Positions 7,879 through 15,617 of a DNA stretch of 28,500 nt are shown in pieces (position 1 is the stretch's first letter; each line of letters opens with the position of its first letter). Position numbers and translations under genes: made by a program. The notes below the pieces were generated by a model. It did not search any database, had not been told where the DNA came from, and was given only the letters and a program-made list of their open reading frames with translations. Source of the stretch: an uncultured Oscillospiraceae bacterium (GTDB lineage: Bacteria > Bacillota > Clostridia > Oscillospirales > Ruminococcaceae); contig CAKSHG010000008.1 of assembly GCA_934456315.1 (NCBI GenBank), positions 1 to 28,500 on the forward strand, in the 5' to 3' direction.

Positions 7879-8950
7879 CGGAGGTATTTCCGTTTCCATT
7901 TTCGGTGAAAGTCACGGCAGAGGTATAGGCGTCGTTATCGACAACCTCCCTGCGGGAGAGCCGCTCGACCTTGAGGAGATAGGCAGATTCATGGCGCGCA
8001 GAGCCGCTAAAAAGGACGGCACGTCCACGCTTCGCCTTGAGAAGGACCTCCCGGAGATACTTTCCGGATTCTACGAGGGAAAGACTACTGGTACGCCGCT
8101 TGCCGCCGTGATCTTCAACGGCGAGCAGCATTCCGCAGACTATGGCAACATATCGCACATTGCGCGTCCGGCGCACGCTGACTACACCGGATTCCTGCGC
8201 TACAACGGCGCCAACGATCCCCGCGGCGGCGGGCACTTCTCCGGCAGGCTGACCGCTCCGCTGGTTTTCGCTGGAGCGGTCTGCGCGCAGATACTGAAGC
8301 GCCGCGGAGTGACTACCGGAGCGCATATCCAATCGCTGCACGGCATTACCGACGAAGCCTTCAATCCGGTCAACGTAACTGCGGAGCAGCTGGAAACTGT
8401 AAAAGCGCGCAGCTTCCCGGTTTTTTCTGACGAAGCCGAAGAAAAAATGCGTGCAGAGATACTTTCCGCAAGGGAGCAGCTCAACAGCGTTGGCGGAGTT
8501 GTCGAGTGCGCCGCAGTCGGAATGCCCGCCGGAGTAGGATCCCCAATGATGGATGGGCTTGAGAATATCATCTCGCAGCTGGTATTTGCTATCCCGGCTG
8601 TAAAGGGTATCGAATTCGGCAACGGATTCGGCTGTGCTGACCTGTTCGGCAGTGAGAACAACGATGATTTCGCGCTGAAGGACGGCAGGGTCATTACGGC
8701 TACGAACAACCACGGCGGTATTCTTGGCGGTATCTCATCGGGAATGCCCATAATTTTCCGCGCGGCGTTCAAGCCTACGCCCTCCATTTCGCGCCCGCAG
8801 AACAGCGTTGATTTCAAGGACATGACCGAGCAGGAGCTTGTCATAAAGGGCAGACACGATCCCTGCGTGGTTCCGCGCGCAGTTCCCTGCGTGGAATCCG
8901 CGCTGAATATCGCGCTGGTTTCCGCGCTTTCCGCGGAGGGTAAGCTGTAA
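7862..8950 (+). CDS. aroC: Chorismate synthase
   Basis: AroC makes chorismate from EPSP with reduced FMN, the last common step to aromatic amino acids. The 362-residue protein opens with the family signature FGESHGRGIGVVIDNLPAG. It continues with RPAHADYTGFLRY, RGGGHFSGRLTAPLVFAG, NNHGGILGGISSGMPI and the C-terminal GRHDPCVVPRAVPCVES. The open frame extends upstream, but GGAGGTG at 7849-7855 places the start at the ATG at 7862, inside the end of aroA. No aroE, aroK, aroD or DAHP synthase gene lies next to it, so the rest of the pathway must be elsewhere. Confidence 0.97.
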   Translation: MSSLFNGGISVSIFGESHGRGIGVVIDNLPAGEPLDLEEIGRFMARRAAKKDGTSTLRLEKDLPEILSGFYEGKTTGTPLAAVIFNGEQHSADYGNISHIARPAHADYTGFLRYNGANDPRGGGHFSGRLTAPLVFAGAVCAQILKRRGVTTGAHIQSLHGITDEAFNPVNVTAEQLETVKARSFPVFSDEAEEKMRAEILSAREQLNSVGGVVECAAVGMPAGVGSPMMDGLENIISQLVFAIPAVKGIEFGNGFGCADLFGSENNDDFALKDGRVITATNNHGGILGGISSGMPIIFRAAFKPTPSISRPQNSVDFKDMTEQELVIKGRHDPCVVPRAVPCVESALNIALVSALSAEGKL

Positions 8951-8989
8951 TTCCGGGCTCAGGCCCTATCAAATGAAGCTGGTGATACG

Positions 8990-9547
8990 ATGAAACAACA
9001 ACCTAGGATAAGAATAGACGACGTAAACAAGATACGCATACTGGTGTGCCATCTTATTTACAGTATCGGCTGCCCGCTGAACCGCGATCAGCTGATCGAG
9101 ATAACCTCGCTTGAACAGGCTGTGAATTACTTCGACCTGATGGAAGCACTGGACGGGATCACCGGCAGGCTCTGCACCTGCCAGGAGATTAATGGGATTC
9201 CGGTCTACTCTAACACGAAGCTGGGCGACGCTGCCGCCCGGGAATTCGGCGACGAGCTGCCGCAGTCCGTCCGCGAAAAGATGTTTGAGGAAGCCGTCAA
9301 GGTCTACACCCGTGACGAGATAAAAAAGGATTCTCTTGTGTCGGTGCGCTACGCCGAGCATGAAAACGGGACCTGCACCATCGGTATCACCATCAAATCC
9401 GAAAAGACCGGCAGGCAGAAGTACTACCTGACGATTTCAGCCGCAGACAAGACCGAGGCTGACAAGATAAAAAAGCGCGTCCAGAAAAGCCCGGAGGATT
9501 TCAGGCGTTACCTGGAAAGCTACTTTGAAAACGACACGGAGGGCTGA
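8990..9547 (+). CDS. DUF4364-like protein
   Basis: This is a 185-residue soluble protein resembling the DUF4364 family of Clostridia. The N-terminal part (residues 8-75; VNKIRILVCHLIYSIGCPLNRDQLIEI opening, split here by eye) has the pattern of a winged helix-turn-helix that senses or binds nucleic acid. The C-terminal half is an alpha/beta segment with many charged residues. Its function is unknown, though a transcriptional regulator would fit. It follows aroC by 39 bases with GGTGAT as a weak Shine-Dalgarno and no terminator between them, so it is probably co-transcribed with the aro genes. The family assignment is from memory of the sequence pattern. Confidence 0.7.
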   Translation: MKQQPRIRIDDVNKIRILVCHLIYSIGCPLNRDQLIEITSLEQAVNYFDLMEALDGITGRLCTCQEINGIPVYSNTKLGDAAAREFGDELPQSVREKMFEEAVKVYTRDEIKKDSLVSVRYAEHENGTCTIGITIKSEKTGRQKYYLTISAADKTEADKIKKRVQKSPEDFRRYLESYFENDTEG

Positions 9548-9549
9548 TA

Positions 9550-9771
9550 ATGGACGATTTCCTGGCTCTATCCCTTATTATAATGGGCGTTGCTATCGGT
9601 GCGCTCCTGGTCATTTGGGGCGTTATGAGCCTTTGCTTTTATCTAAGGAAGAAGCACAGGGCAAAAAAGCTTCAGGAACGTATTGCAGCCCGCGAGGCAG
9701 CCGAAGCCAAATACCGCGCCGAGCGTGAAAGCGATGAACTGAACAGCTCCGACGTCGAGGAAAACAAGTAA
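9550..9771 (+). CDS. Small single-span membrane protein, function unknown
   Basis: This 73-residue protein has one hydrophobic segment (about residues 4-30, LALSLIIMGVAIGALLVIWG within it). A basic RKKHRAKK follows, then a charged, probably helical tail rich in Ala, Glu and Arg (IAAREAAEAKYRAERESDE). The basic patch after the span predicts that the tail is cytoplasmic. The ATG lies two bases after the stop of the preceding gene and a terminator begins six bases after its own stop, so it is the last gene of the aro operon. I do not recognise a family. Confidence 0.7.
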   Translation: MDDFLALSLIIMGVAIGALLVIWGVMSLCFYLRKKHRAKKLQERIAAREAAEAKYRAERESDELNSSDVEENK

Positions 9772-9776
9772 ATATC

Positions 9777-9805
9777 CGGACCCTCTGATTTGAGCAGAGG
9801 GTCCG
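9777..9805 (+). terminator. Terminator of the aro operon
   Basis: An 11-bp perfect stem (CGGACCCTCTG, seven-base loop, CAGAGGGTCCG) is followed by TTTCGTTTCGG. It starts six bases after the stop of the small membrane protein gene. Confidence 0.87.
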
Positions 9806-9827
9806 TTTCGTTTCGGAAAATTAGTAG

Positions 9828-9856
9828 TTGATTTTTGTGCGATAAGATGATATAAT
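9828..9856 (+). promoter_or_regulatory. SigA-type promoter of the GH5 cellulase gene
   Basis: TTGATT (9828-9833), 17 bases, TATAAT (9851-9856). A Shine-Dalgarno AAAGGA follows at 9874-9879, eight bases before the ATG at 9888. No obvious operator palindrome is seen around it. Confidence 0.85.
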
Positions 9857-9887
9857 TAAAATAGTAAATTCAGAAAGGATACCGCCC

Positions 9888-11606
9888 ATGAAGAATAAGC
9901 TCAAGTCACTAATTGCTGCGGCGCTGTGCGCCTCAATGCTCTGCGGCTGCGCGGCAGATGAAAAATCATACGGATCATCGGACGCGCTGGTAACCTCTGC
10001 GCCGGAAGCCGAGGTTACAACAAGCACCGGAAGTACGCAGTCGCAGGCAACGTCCGCCGTTCCGGAAGAGCTGGCTCCCGAAACTGAAACTCCGTCGCAG
10101 GAGCAGCCTACAGCTGAATCGGAGAGCGGCTCGGCAGAACCCGGAACAACATCTCCGGCTGCAGAGGAACCTCCCGTTCAGACCGAAGCGGGTTCCACAG
10201 CCGCTGTGACTTCCACATCGGCGACTTCCAGAGCTGCTTCTACTACAAAAGCGCAGAGCGCCGCTGAATACTCGGTAAACTGGAAGCTGAATTCCACCTG
10301 GGAGGAGGGCGGCAGCAAATGCGGCGGCTACGAGGCTACGATCACCAACAACTCCGGCTCGGATATCAGCGGCTGGACCGTTAAGGTCACCGTACCGTCC
10401 GGGTTCAAACTCACCGCAAGCTGGAACGGCGTTTTCTCCGTAAGCGGGACTACGCTCACCGTAAAGAATGAATCCTACAACGGCGATATCGCGAACGGCG
10501 GGAGCGCGGGTTTCGGGTTCAATTATTCCTGCCCCGGGGATTTCACACCTGGAAAGGCGACTGTAAACGGCTCTGCTGCCTCGGTCGGAACCGGTTCGAA
10601 TCCGGATAACAACGACGCTCCGTCGACTCCTGCGACAAGTGCGGCAACGCTCCAGACCGTCCCCCCTGCCCCGGAGGATCCCGATGGAACTACGCCGGTA
10701 TCCGCTCACGGACAGCTTTCCGTAAAGGGCACGCAGCTTGTCGACAAGAACGGCAAGGGCTACCAGCTCCGGGGAATGAGCACCCACGGAATAACCTGGT
10801 TCCCGGACTTCGTTAACGAGAATGCGTTCCGTGCGCTGCGCGACGACTGGAACACGAACGTTGTCCGCCTGGCGATGTATGTCGACGAGTGGGGCAACGG
10901 TCAGTGCTATATGCAGAACAAGGACGGCAGCACGCAGCTGCTGGAAAAGGGCGTCGACATCTGCATAAAGCTTGGTATGTACGTTATAATAGACTGGCAT
11001 GTGCTGAATCCCGGCGACCCCTCGCAGTACACGGACGAAGCGATAAAGTTCTTCGAAAAGGTTTCGAAGAAATACGCGGATTATCCGAATATTATCTACG
11101 AAATAGTAAACGAGCCCAACGGCAACGCCACCTGGGGCGGGGTCATCAAGCCCTATGCTGAAAAGGTCATTCCGGTCATTCGCAAAAACGACAAGGACGC
11201 CGTGATAATCGTCGGCACTCCAACCTGGAGCCAGGACATCGACCAGGCGCTCGCCGATCCGCTGAAATATGAAAATGTAATGTACGCGCTCCATTTCTAC
11301 GCCGCTACGCATACCGACTGGCTGCGGGAGCGCGCTGAAAAGTGCATTAACGGCGGGCTTCCGATATTCGTTTCGGAGTTCGGCTGCTGTGACGCTTCCG
11401 GTAACGGCGCAAACGATTTCGGTCAGACTGAAAAGTGGCTGAAGCTCCTCGACAAATACGGCGTAAGCTACTGCAACTGGAATCTCGCGAATAAGAACGA
11501 GTCATCGTCCTGCTTCAGGGAATCCGCAAAGGCTGACGGAAAGTGGTCGGACGGCGATTACTCCGAGAGCGGCGCGTGGATCCGCAAATGGTTCAGAAAT
11601 CACTGA
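9888..11606 (+). CDS. Cell-surface lipoprotein cellulase: CBM2 plus GH5 endoglucanase
   Basis: The 572-residue precursor starts with a lipoprotein signal (KNKLKSLIAAALCASMLCGC, lipobox Cys21). Residues 22 to about 125 are a long Ser/Thr/Pro/Glu-rich linker. Residues about 127-227 form a CBM2-like cellulose-binding module with the conserved Trp residues of YSVNWKLNSTW, SGWTVKV and ASWNGVF. A second linker of about 45 residues follows. The GH5 domain fills about 274-572: RLAMYVDEWG, VIIDWHVLNPGD, NEPNG with the acid/base Glu409, HFYAATHTDW, and VSEFG with the nucleophile Glu497. The pattern fits GH5 subfamily 2 endo-beta-1,4-glucanases. No dockerin is present, so it is probably anchored to the membrane by lipid rather than to a cellulosome. 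It forms a single-gene unit with its own promoter and terminator. Confidence 0.93.
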   Translation: MKNKLKSLIAAALCASMLCGCAADEKSYGSSDALVTSAPEAEVTTSTGSTQSQATSAVPEELAPETETPSQEQPTAESESGSAEPGTTSPAAEEPPVQTEAGSTAAVTSTSATSRAASTTKAQSAAEYSVNWKLNSTWEEGGSKCGGYEATITNNSGSDISGWTVKVTVPSGFKLTASWNGVFSVSGTTLTVKNESYNGDIANGGSAGFGFNYSCPGDFTPGKATVNGSAASVGTGSNPDNNDAPSTPATSAATLQTVPPAPEDPDGTTPVSAHGQLSVKGTQLVDKNGKGYQLRGMSTHGITWFPDFVNENAFRALRDDWNTNVVRLAMYVDEWGNGQCYMQNKDGSTQLLEKGVDICIKLGMYVIIDWHVLNPGDPSQYTDEAIKFFEKVSKKYADYPNIIYEIVNEPNGNATWGGVIKPYAEKVIPVIRKNDKDAVIIVGTPTWSQDIDQALADPLKYENVMYALHFYAATHTDWLRERAEKCINGGLPIFVSEFGCCDASGNGANDFGQTEKWLKLLDKYGVSYCNWNLANKNESSSCFRESAKADGKWSDGDYSESGAWIRKWFRNH

Positions 11607-11613
11607 CATAGAA

Positions 11614-11645
11614 CGACCCCGGCGGGCTAAGGCTCACCGGGGTCG
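11614..11645. terminator. Hairpin between convergent cellulase and purine permease genes
   Basis: A nine-pair stem CGACCCCGG / CCGGGGTCG (11614-11622, 11637-11645) continues past a C-A mismatch into GGGC/GCTC. It lies eight bases after the cellulase stop and six before the end of the opposing gene. Neither side has a strong T tract, so its efficiency is uncertain. Confidence 0.7.
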
Positions 11646-11651
11646 GATCAT

Positions 11652-13046
11652 TTACAGGAAAATATATTTTAGAACGAACAGCACCGACAGTACATAAATA
11701 AGCGGCGGTATCTTCTTTGCCTTCCCACAGCAGAGATTGATAAGCGTGTAGGAGATGATACCGAGGGAGATTCCCTCTGAAACGCTGTAGAACAGAGGCA
11801 TTGCGATAATGCAGATGTATGCCGGGATAGCGTCGGTCAGGGACTTCGCGTCGAACTTGATCTCTGTAATAGAGCTGAACATCATGAATCCTACGACGAT
11901 CAGCGCCGGAGCGGTCGCGAACGACGGTATCGCCACGAATACCGGAGCCAGGAATATCGAAACCAGGAACAATATCGCGGTAGTTACTGCGGTAAGCCCG
12001 GTCCTGCCGCCTGCTCCGACTCCGGCGGAGGATTCGACGAATGTCGTCGTTGTGCTTGTCCCGAGGACTGCTCCGGCTGTAGTTGCGATCGCGTCTGCGA
12101 GCAGTGCCGGACGGATTTTCGGCAGTCTGCCCTGCTCGTCGAGCATTCCGGCGCGGGAGCTTACTCCGATGAGCGTCCCCAGCGTATCGAACAGGTCAAC
12201 GAACAGGAACGAGAATATAATTACGATGAAGTTCATTATGTCCACAGTGCTGAAATCAACGTTGAAGCACTGTCCGAAAGTAAGTCCGAGTGCGGTGAAG
12301 TCGGTCAGACCGAAGCTGGGGATAAGCGACGCGTAGCCATCACCTGGGACATACAGCCCGCACAGCTGGCAGATTATTCCGAGCAGCCAGGTCGCGATGA
12401 TACCAAGAAGCACCGAGCCGCGCACGTCCTTAGCGTGCAGCACGAAGGTGAATATCGTGCCGACAAGTGCAAGCAGAGCGCATATTCCGGAGGTGTTGAA
12501 GTTGTCGGTAAAGCTTGTGATAGCGACCAGTGTGGAGCTGTTGGCGACCACCAGACCAGAGTTTTTCAGCCCGATGAACGCTATGAACAGACCTATTCCG
12601 ACGGAAACAGCTTTCTTTATAGGGAGCGGAATCGCGTTGAAAATCGCCTCGCGGACTTTCGTCAGGGACAGCACGATAAAAATGATACCCTCGACGAAAA
12701 CCGCAAGCAGCGCTACCTGCCAGCTGTAACCGTAACCCAGGACGATTGTGTACGCCATGAACGCGTTCAGACCCATTCCGGCGGAAAGCGCGAACGGGAG
12801 GTTCGCCATCAGTCCCATCAGCATGGTCCCGATAAAGGAAGCAATACAGGTCGCGATCAGGACGGCAGTGCCGTCCATGCCCGCTGCGGAAAGTATGCTC
12901 GGGTTCACCGCCAGGATATACGCCATCGTCATGAATGTGGTGAGCCCTGCTGCAAGCTCGGTCCTGACGTTCGTGTGGTTTTCCGTGAGCTTGAAGAATC
13001 TGTCGAGGAATCCGCGCTTTTCGGCGTTATTTGTTTTGGTACTCAT
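11652..13046 (-). CDS. NCS2-family purine permease (AzgA/PbuG-like)
   Basis: This 464-residue multi-span transporter is of the nucleobase-cation symporter 2 family, AzgA-like branch, which imports hypoxanthine, guanine or adenine with protons. Typical features are the N-terminal RTELAAGLTTFMTMAYILAV (about residues 28-47), ALSAGMGLNAFMAY (about 87-100), and the TTTTFVESSAGVGAGGRTGL segment (about 336-355), which contains the conserved glutamate and glycine run of the family. About 12 or more hydrophobic segments are visible. The Shine-Dalgarno AGAGGTG overlaps the hpt stop, and the gap is only eight bases. Co-expression with hpt supports purine salvage; the exact base cannot be told from sequence alone. 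Confidence 0.92.
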   Translation of the reverse strand: MSTKTNNAEKRGFLDRFFKLTENHTNVRTELAAGLTTFMTMAYILAVNPSILSAAGMDGTAVLIATCIASFIGTMLMGLMANLPFALSAGMGLNAFMAYTIVLGYGYSWQVALLAVFVEGIIFIVLSLTKVREAIFNAIPLPIKKAVSVGIGLFIAFIGLKNSGLVVANSSTLVAITSFTDNFNTSGICALLALVGTIFTFVLHAKDVRGSVLLGIIATWLLGIICQLCGLYVPGDGYASLIPSFGLTDFTALGLTFGQCFNVDFSTVDIMNFIVIIFSFLFVDLFDTLGTLIGVSSRAGMLDEQGRLPKIRPALLADAIATTAGAVLGTSTTTTFVESSAGVGAGGRTGLTAVTTAILFLVSIFLAPVFVAIPSFATAPALIVVGFMMFSSITEIKFDAKSLTDAIPAYICIIAMPLFYSVSEGISLGIISYTLINLCCGKAKKIPPLIYVLSVLFVLKYIFL

Positions 13047-13054
13047 GTCACCTC

Positions 13055-13600
13055 TTAGTCAGCACTGTATTCCGCGATGTAGGGCAGGTTGCGGTACTTC
13101 TCGCCGCAGTCCAGACCGTATCCTATCACGAAATAATCCGGGATAGTGAACAGCGCCTTGTCAGCCTCGAAATCGACTGCGCGGCGGGACGGCTTGTCCA
13201 GCAGCGTTATTACCTCCAGGGAGAGCGGACCGCGCTTCTTCAGCAGCTCAACAACTGCCTTGAGCGTGCGGCCGGTGTCGATTATATCCTCAAGTATAAC
13301 TACATGATATCCGCTGATGTCCTGGGTAAGATCCTTGGTTATAGTCACTTCGCCGGAGGAAACCGTGCCGTCGTAGTAGCTCTTTGCGCACATGAATGCC
13401 ACTTCGCAGGGTATCGTCACCGCGCGGCAGAAATCCGCCATGAATACGAATGCGCCGTTAAGTATGCTGACAAGCAGCAGCGGTTTGCCTGCGTATCTGG
13501 CGCTTAATTCCGCGCCTGCTTCGGCTATTTTAGCCTTTATCTCCTCCTCAGTGAATATCACGCGCTTTATGTTTTTTGTAAGTTCGTTTGATGGTGTCAA
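13055..13600 (-). CDS. hpt: Hypoxanthine phosphoribosyltransferase
   Basis: Hpt joins hypoxanthine (often also guanine) to PRPP to give the nucleotide. The 181-residue length is typical. The PRPP-binding motif VVILEDIIDTGRTL is at residues 100-113. SILNGAFVFMADFCRA (45-60) and the flexible-loop region AKSYYDGTVSSGEV also match the family. The C-terminal PDYFVIGYGLDCGEKYRNLPY is the usual purine-contact segment. The start is a TTG at 13600 preceded by GGGAGG at eight bases, and no ATG is available nearby. It is the first gene of the unit with the NCS2 permease, driven by the promoter at 13677-13705 and perhaps by a second farther upstream. No purine riboswitch is visible in the leader. Confidence 0.96.
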   Translation of the reverse strand: MTPSNELTKNIKRVIFTEEEIKAKIAEAGAELSARYAGKPLLLVSILNGAFVFMADFCRAVTIPCEVAFMCAKSYYDGTVSSGEVTITKDLTQDISGYHVVILEDIIDTGRTLKAVVELLKKRGPLSLEVITLLDKPSRRAVDFEADKALFTIPDYFVIGYGLDCGEKYRNLPYIAEYSAD

Positions 13601-13676
13601 GATATGTTCCTCCCTGTTACCCTTTCGCGGGCGCTTTATTATATCGCATTATATAAATGCGGAAACAGTTATTTTT

Positions 13677-13705
13677 ATTATAGCCGATTCCATTGCTTTT
13701 TTCAA
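13677..13705 (-). promoter_or_regulatory. SigA-type promoter of hpt and the purine permease
   Basis: The minus strand reads TTGAAA (13700-13705), 17 bases, TATAAT (13677-13682). The leader to the TTG start is about 70 bases. Confidence 0.8.
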
Positions 13706-13734
13706 TACCTTTCGCGAATTTTCGGCAATAGTGT

Positions 13735-13763
13735 ATAATATTTTCTTGATTAGCTATTGACAA
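13735..13763 (-). promoter_or_regulatory. Possible second, upstream promoter of hpt
   Basis: The minus strand reads TTGTCA (13758-13763), 17 bases, TATTAT (13735-13740). Its -35 box overlaps the -35 of the divergent tcdA promoter almost completely, so both could not be occupied at once. It is weaker than the promoter at 13677-13705. Confidence 0.45.
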
Positions 13764-13785
13764 TTCCTGAACTAAAATGTATAAT
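13757..13785 (+). promoter_or_regulatory. SigA-type promoter of tcdA and the GH26 gene
   Basis: TTGACA (13757-13762), 17 bases, TATAAT (13780-13785), a full consensus match. It lies 44 bases before the tcdA ATG at 13830, which has CAGGAG as Shine-Dalgarno. Confidence 0.88.
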
Positions 13786-13829
13786 ATATCAGAACCATAT
13801 GTTTTATAGACAAAGAACAGGAGCACAGA

Positions 13830-14597
13830 ATGTTAAATCAATTTTCTAGGACCGAATTAATTTTCGGAAAAGAAGCAATGGAAAAGCTTGCGAATTCCCG
13901 AGTTGCTGTTTTCGGCATCGGCGGAGTCGGCGGATTCACGGTCGAGGCTCTTGCCCGCAGCGGCGTCGGGACTATCGACATAATCGACGACGACAAGGTG
14001 TGCCTTACAAATATAAACCGTCAGATCTTCGCGACCAGAAAGACCGTTGGCAAATATAAGGTCGAGGTTGCAAGGGAGCGTCTGCTCGAGATAAATCCGG
14101 ATATAAAGGTCAACTGCTGGCAGACGTTTTATACCCCGGAAACCGCTGACCAGTTTGATTTCTCACAGTACGACTACGTTGTTGACGCCATCGACACCGT
14201 TACCGGAAAGATAGAGCTTGTCATGAATGCGGAAAAGTGTCACACGCCGATAATATGTTCCATGGGCGCGGGAAATAAGGTCGACCCTACCCGCTTCGAG
14301 GTAGCGGACATCTACAGCACATCGGTCTGCCCGCTCGCCAGGGTAATGCGCTACGAGCTGAAGAAGCGCGGTATACGCAGGCTGAAAGTAGTATACTCCA
14401 AGGAAAAGCCGATCACTCCGGTGGACGACATGGCTATAAGCTGCAAGCAGCACTGCGTCTGCCCTCCCGGCACGAAGCGCAAGTGCACTCACCGCAATCA
14501 GGTGCCCGGAAGCAACGCGTTTGTTCCGTCTGTGGTCGGACTGATAATCGCCGGCGAGGTAATTAAGGATATTACGGGATTCAGAGGGGTGAAGTGA
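13830..14597 (+). CDS. tcdA: tRNA threonylcarbamoyladenosine dehydratase (TcdA/CsdL), ThiF/E1-like
   Basis: TcdA uses ATP to cyclise t6A at position 37 of ANN-decoding tRNAs to the ct6A form. The 255 residues begin with the family pattern RTELIFGKEAMEKL. The Rossmann ATP-binding loop FGIGGVGGFTVEALARSG (about residues 28-45) follows, then IDDDKVCLTNINRQ with the adenylation Asp and Arg. Further on are VDAIDTVTGK, CSMGAGNKVDPTRFE, and the TcdA-typical DIYSTSVCPLARVMRYELKKRGI. A Cys-rich segment (CKQHCVCPPGTKRKC, about 210-224) is present. It lies far from any thiamine or molybdopterin gene, which favours TcdA over ThiF or MoeB. Its TGA shares one base with the ATG of the next gene. Confidence 0.92.
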   Translation: MLNQFSRTELIFGKEAMEKLANSRVAVFGIGGVGGFTVEALARSGVGTIDIIDDDKVCLTNINRQIFATRKTVGKYKVEVARERLLEINPDIKVNCWQTFYTPETADQFDFSQYDYVVDAIDTVTGKIELVMNAEKCHTPIICSMGAGNKVDPTRFEVADIYSTSVCPLARVMRYELKKRGIRRLKVVYSKEKPITPVDDMAISCKQHCVCPPGTKRKCTHRNQVPGSNAFVPSVVGLIIAGEVIKDITGFRGVK

Positions 14598-15562
14598 TGA
14601 GAGCAGTCAACCCGAACGCACAGCCGGAGGTGCAGCGCGTCCTGGATTATCTTGAGGAGTTGCGCGGGAAAAAGCTGATCCTCGGTCAGCACACGCAGAC
14701 GATGGAGCAGAAAGAGCTGCAATACATAAAGCAGGTCACGGGGAAGCTCCCGGCGCTGTGCGGCTTTGAGCTTCTCGGGTACTCACCCAATATCCGCCCG
14801 GAGGATTCCGGCGAGGAATGCATGACCGAGGTGATAAACGCCCGCGGAACGCTCCGCAAGGCGTGGGAATGGGCGCGTCTTGGAGGACTGATCACATTCA
14901 CCTGGCACTGGTTTTCGCCGCTCGGGGGACGCGACAAGTCGTTCTTCTCTGAAAACACGGATTACAGCGCAGCAAAGGCGGGACAGCCCGGAACTCCGGA
15001 GAACGCCGCGTTCCTGAACGACCTGGACTACATGGCGGGACTGCTAAGACCTTTCTGCGATGAGCATATCCCGATACTGTGGCGGCCGTTCCATGAGGCA
15101 GAGGGAAACTGGTTCTGGTGGGGACGCGAGGGCGCGGAGCCATGCAGGATCCTCTATCGGCTGATGTTCGAGCGGTTCACGGAGCGCCATCATATTGACA
15201 ACCTGATATGGGTGCAGAATTCCCCGAAAGTCGGGAACTACCCCGGAGATGATGTTGTGGATATCATTTCCCGCGACCTCTACCCTCCGGCGCATGAGCA
15301 TACCGACCTTGCCCGGGAGTATGACGAGATAAGCCGCGAAGTGTCCAGCAAGAAGCTTGCCGCAGTTGCGGAGATAGGAACTATTCCGGATGTTCCCGCG
15401 CTGACGTCGCACAAAATCCCCTGGAGCTGGTTCATGACCTGGTCAGGGAACTTTACTTACTCTGAAAACTTTACCACCAACGATGAACTACGCCGGGCGT
15501 ATTCCTGCGAAAATGCAGTTACGCTTGATAAACTGCCCGGGCTTTATGAGTGCAAGCTCTGA
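14597..15562 (+). CDS. GH26-family beta-mannanase-like enzyme, apparently cytoplasmic
   Basis: This is a single-domain 321-residue glycoside hydrolase of family 26 (clan A TIM barrel), a family dominated by beta-1,4-mannanases. LWRPFHEAEGNWFWWG contains the acid/base Glu167 and the conserved aromatic platform. AAVAEIG contains the nucleophile Glu259. ITFTWHWFSPLGG (99-111) and FMTWSGNFT (279-287) also fit the family. There is no signal peptide, anchor, binding module or dockerin, unlike most GH26 enzymes, so it probably acts on imported manno-oligosaccharides. The ATG overlaps the tcdA stop by one base with AGAGGGG at seven bases; a GTG one codon earlier is possible. It is the last gene before a bidirectional terminator. 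The substrate is inferred from the family only. Confidence 0.9.
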   Translation: MRAVNPNAQPEVQRVLDYLEELRGKKLILGQHTQTMEQKELQYIKQVTGKLPALCGFELLGYSPNIRPEDSGEECMTEVINARGTLRKAWEWARLGGLITFTWHWFSPLGGRDKSFFSENTDYSAAKAGQPGTPENAAFLNDLDYMAGLLRPFCDEHIPILWRPFHEAEGNWFWWGREGAEPCRILYRLMFERFTERHHIDNLIWVQNSPKVGNYPGDDVVDIISRDLYPPAHEHTDLAREYDEISREVSSKKLAAVAEIGTIPDVPALTSHKIPWSWFMTWSGNFTYSENFTTNDELRRAYSCENAVTLDKLPGLYECKL

Positions 15563-15568
15563 ACTGAA

Positions 15569-15596
15569 AAAACCTCCTGTGAAAACAGGAGGTTTT
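15569..15596. terminator. Bidirectional terminator between GH26 and yebC
   Basis: A perfect 12-bp stem AAAACCTCCTGT / ACAGGAGGTTTT has a GAAA loop. T-rich runs follow on both strands (TTTTCTTT on plus, TTTTTTC on minus). It lies between two converging operons. Confidence 0.92.
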
Positions 15597-15617
15597 CTTT
15601 ATGCTTTCGGAACAGTC

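Noticed and set aside
9975..11312. 445-codon open frame opposite the cellulase gene
   Set aside because: The plus-strand product has clear CBM2 and GH5 motifs with promoter, RBS and terminator; the antisense frame is low-complexity and lacks a ribosome binding site.
13601..13735. Purine riboswitch before hpt and the purine permease
   Set aside because: The leader was searched by eye for the conserved three-way junction and its loop sequences. None were found, and the likely leader of about 70 bases is too short for aptamer plus expression platform.
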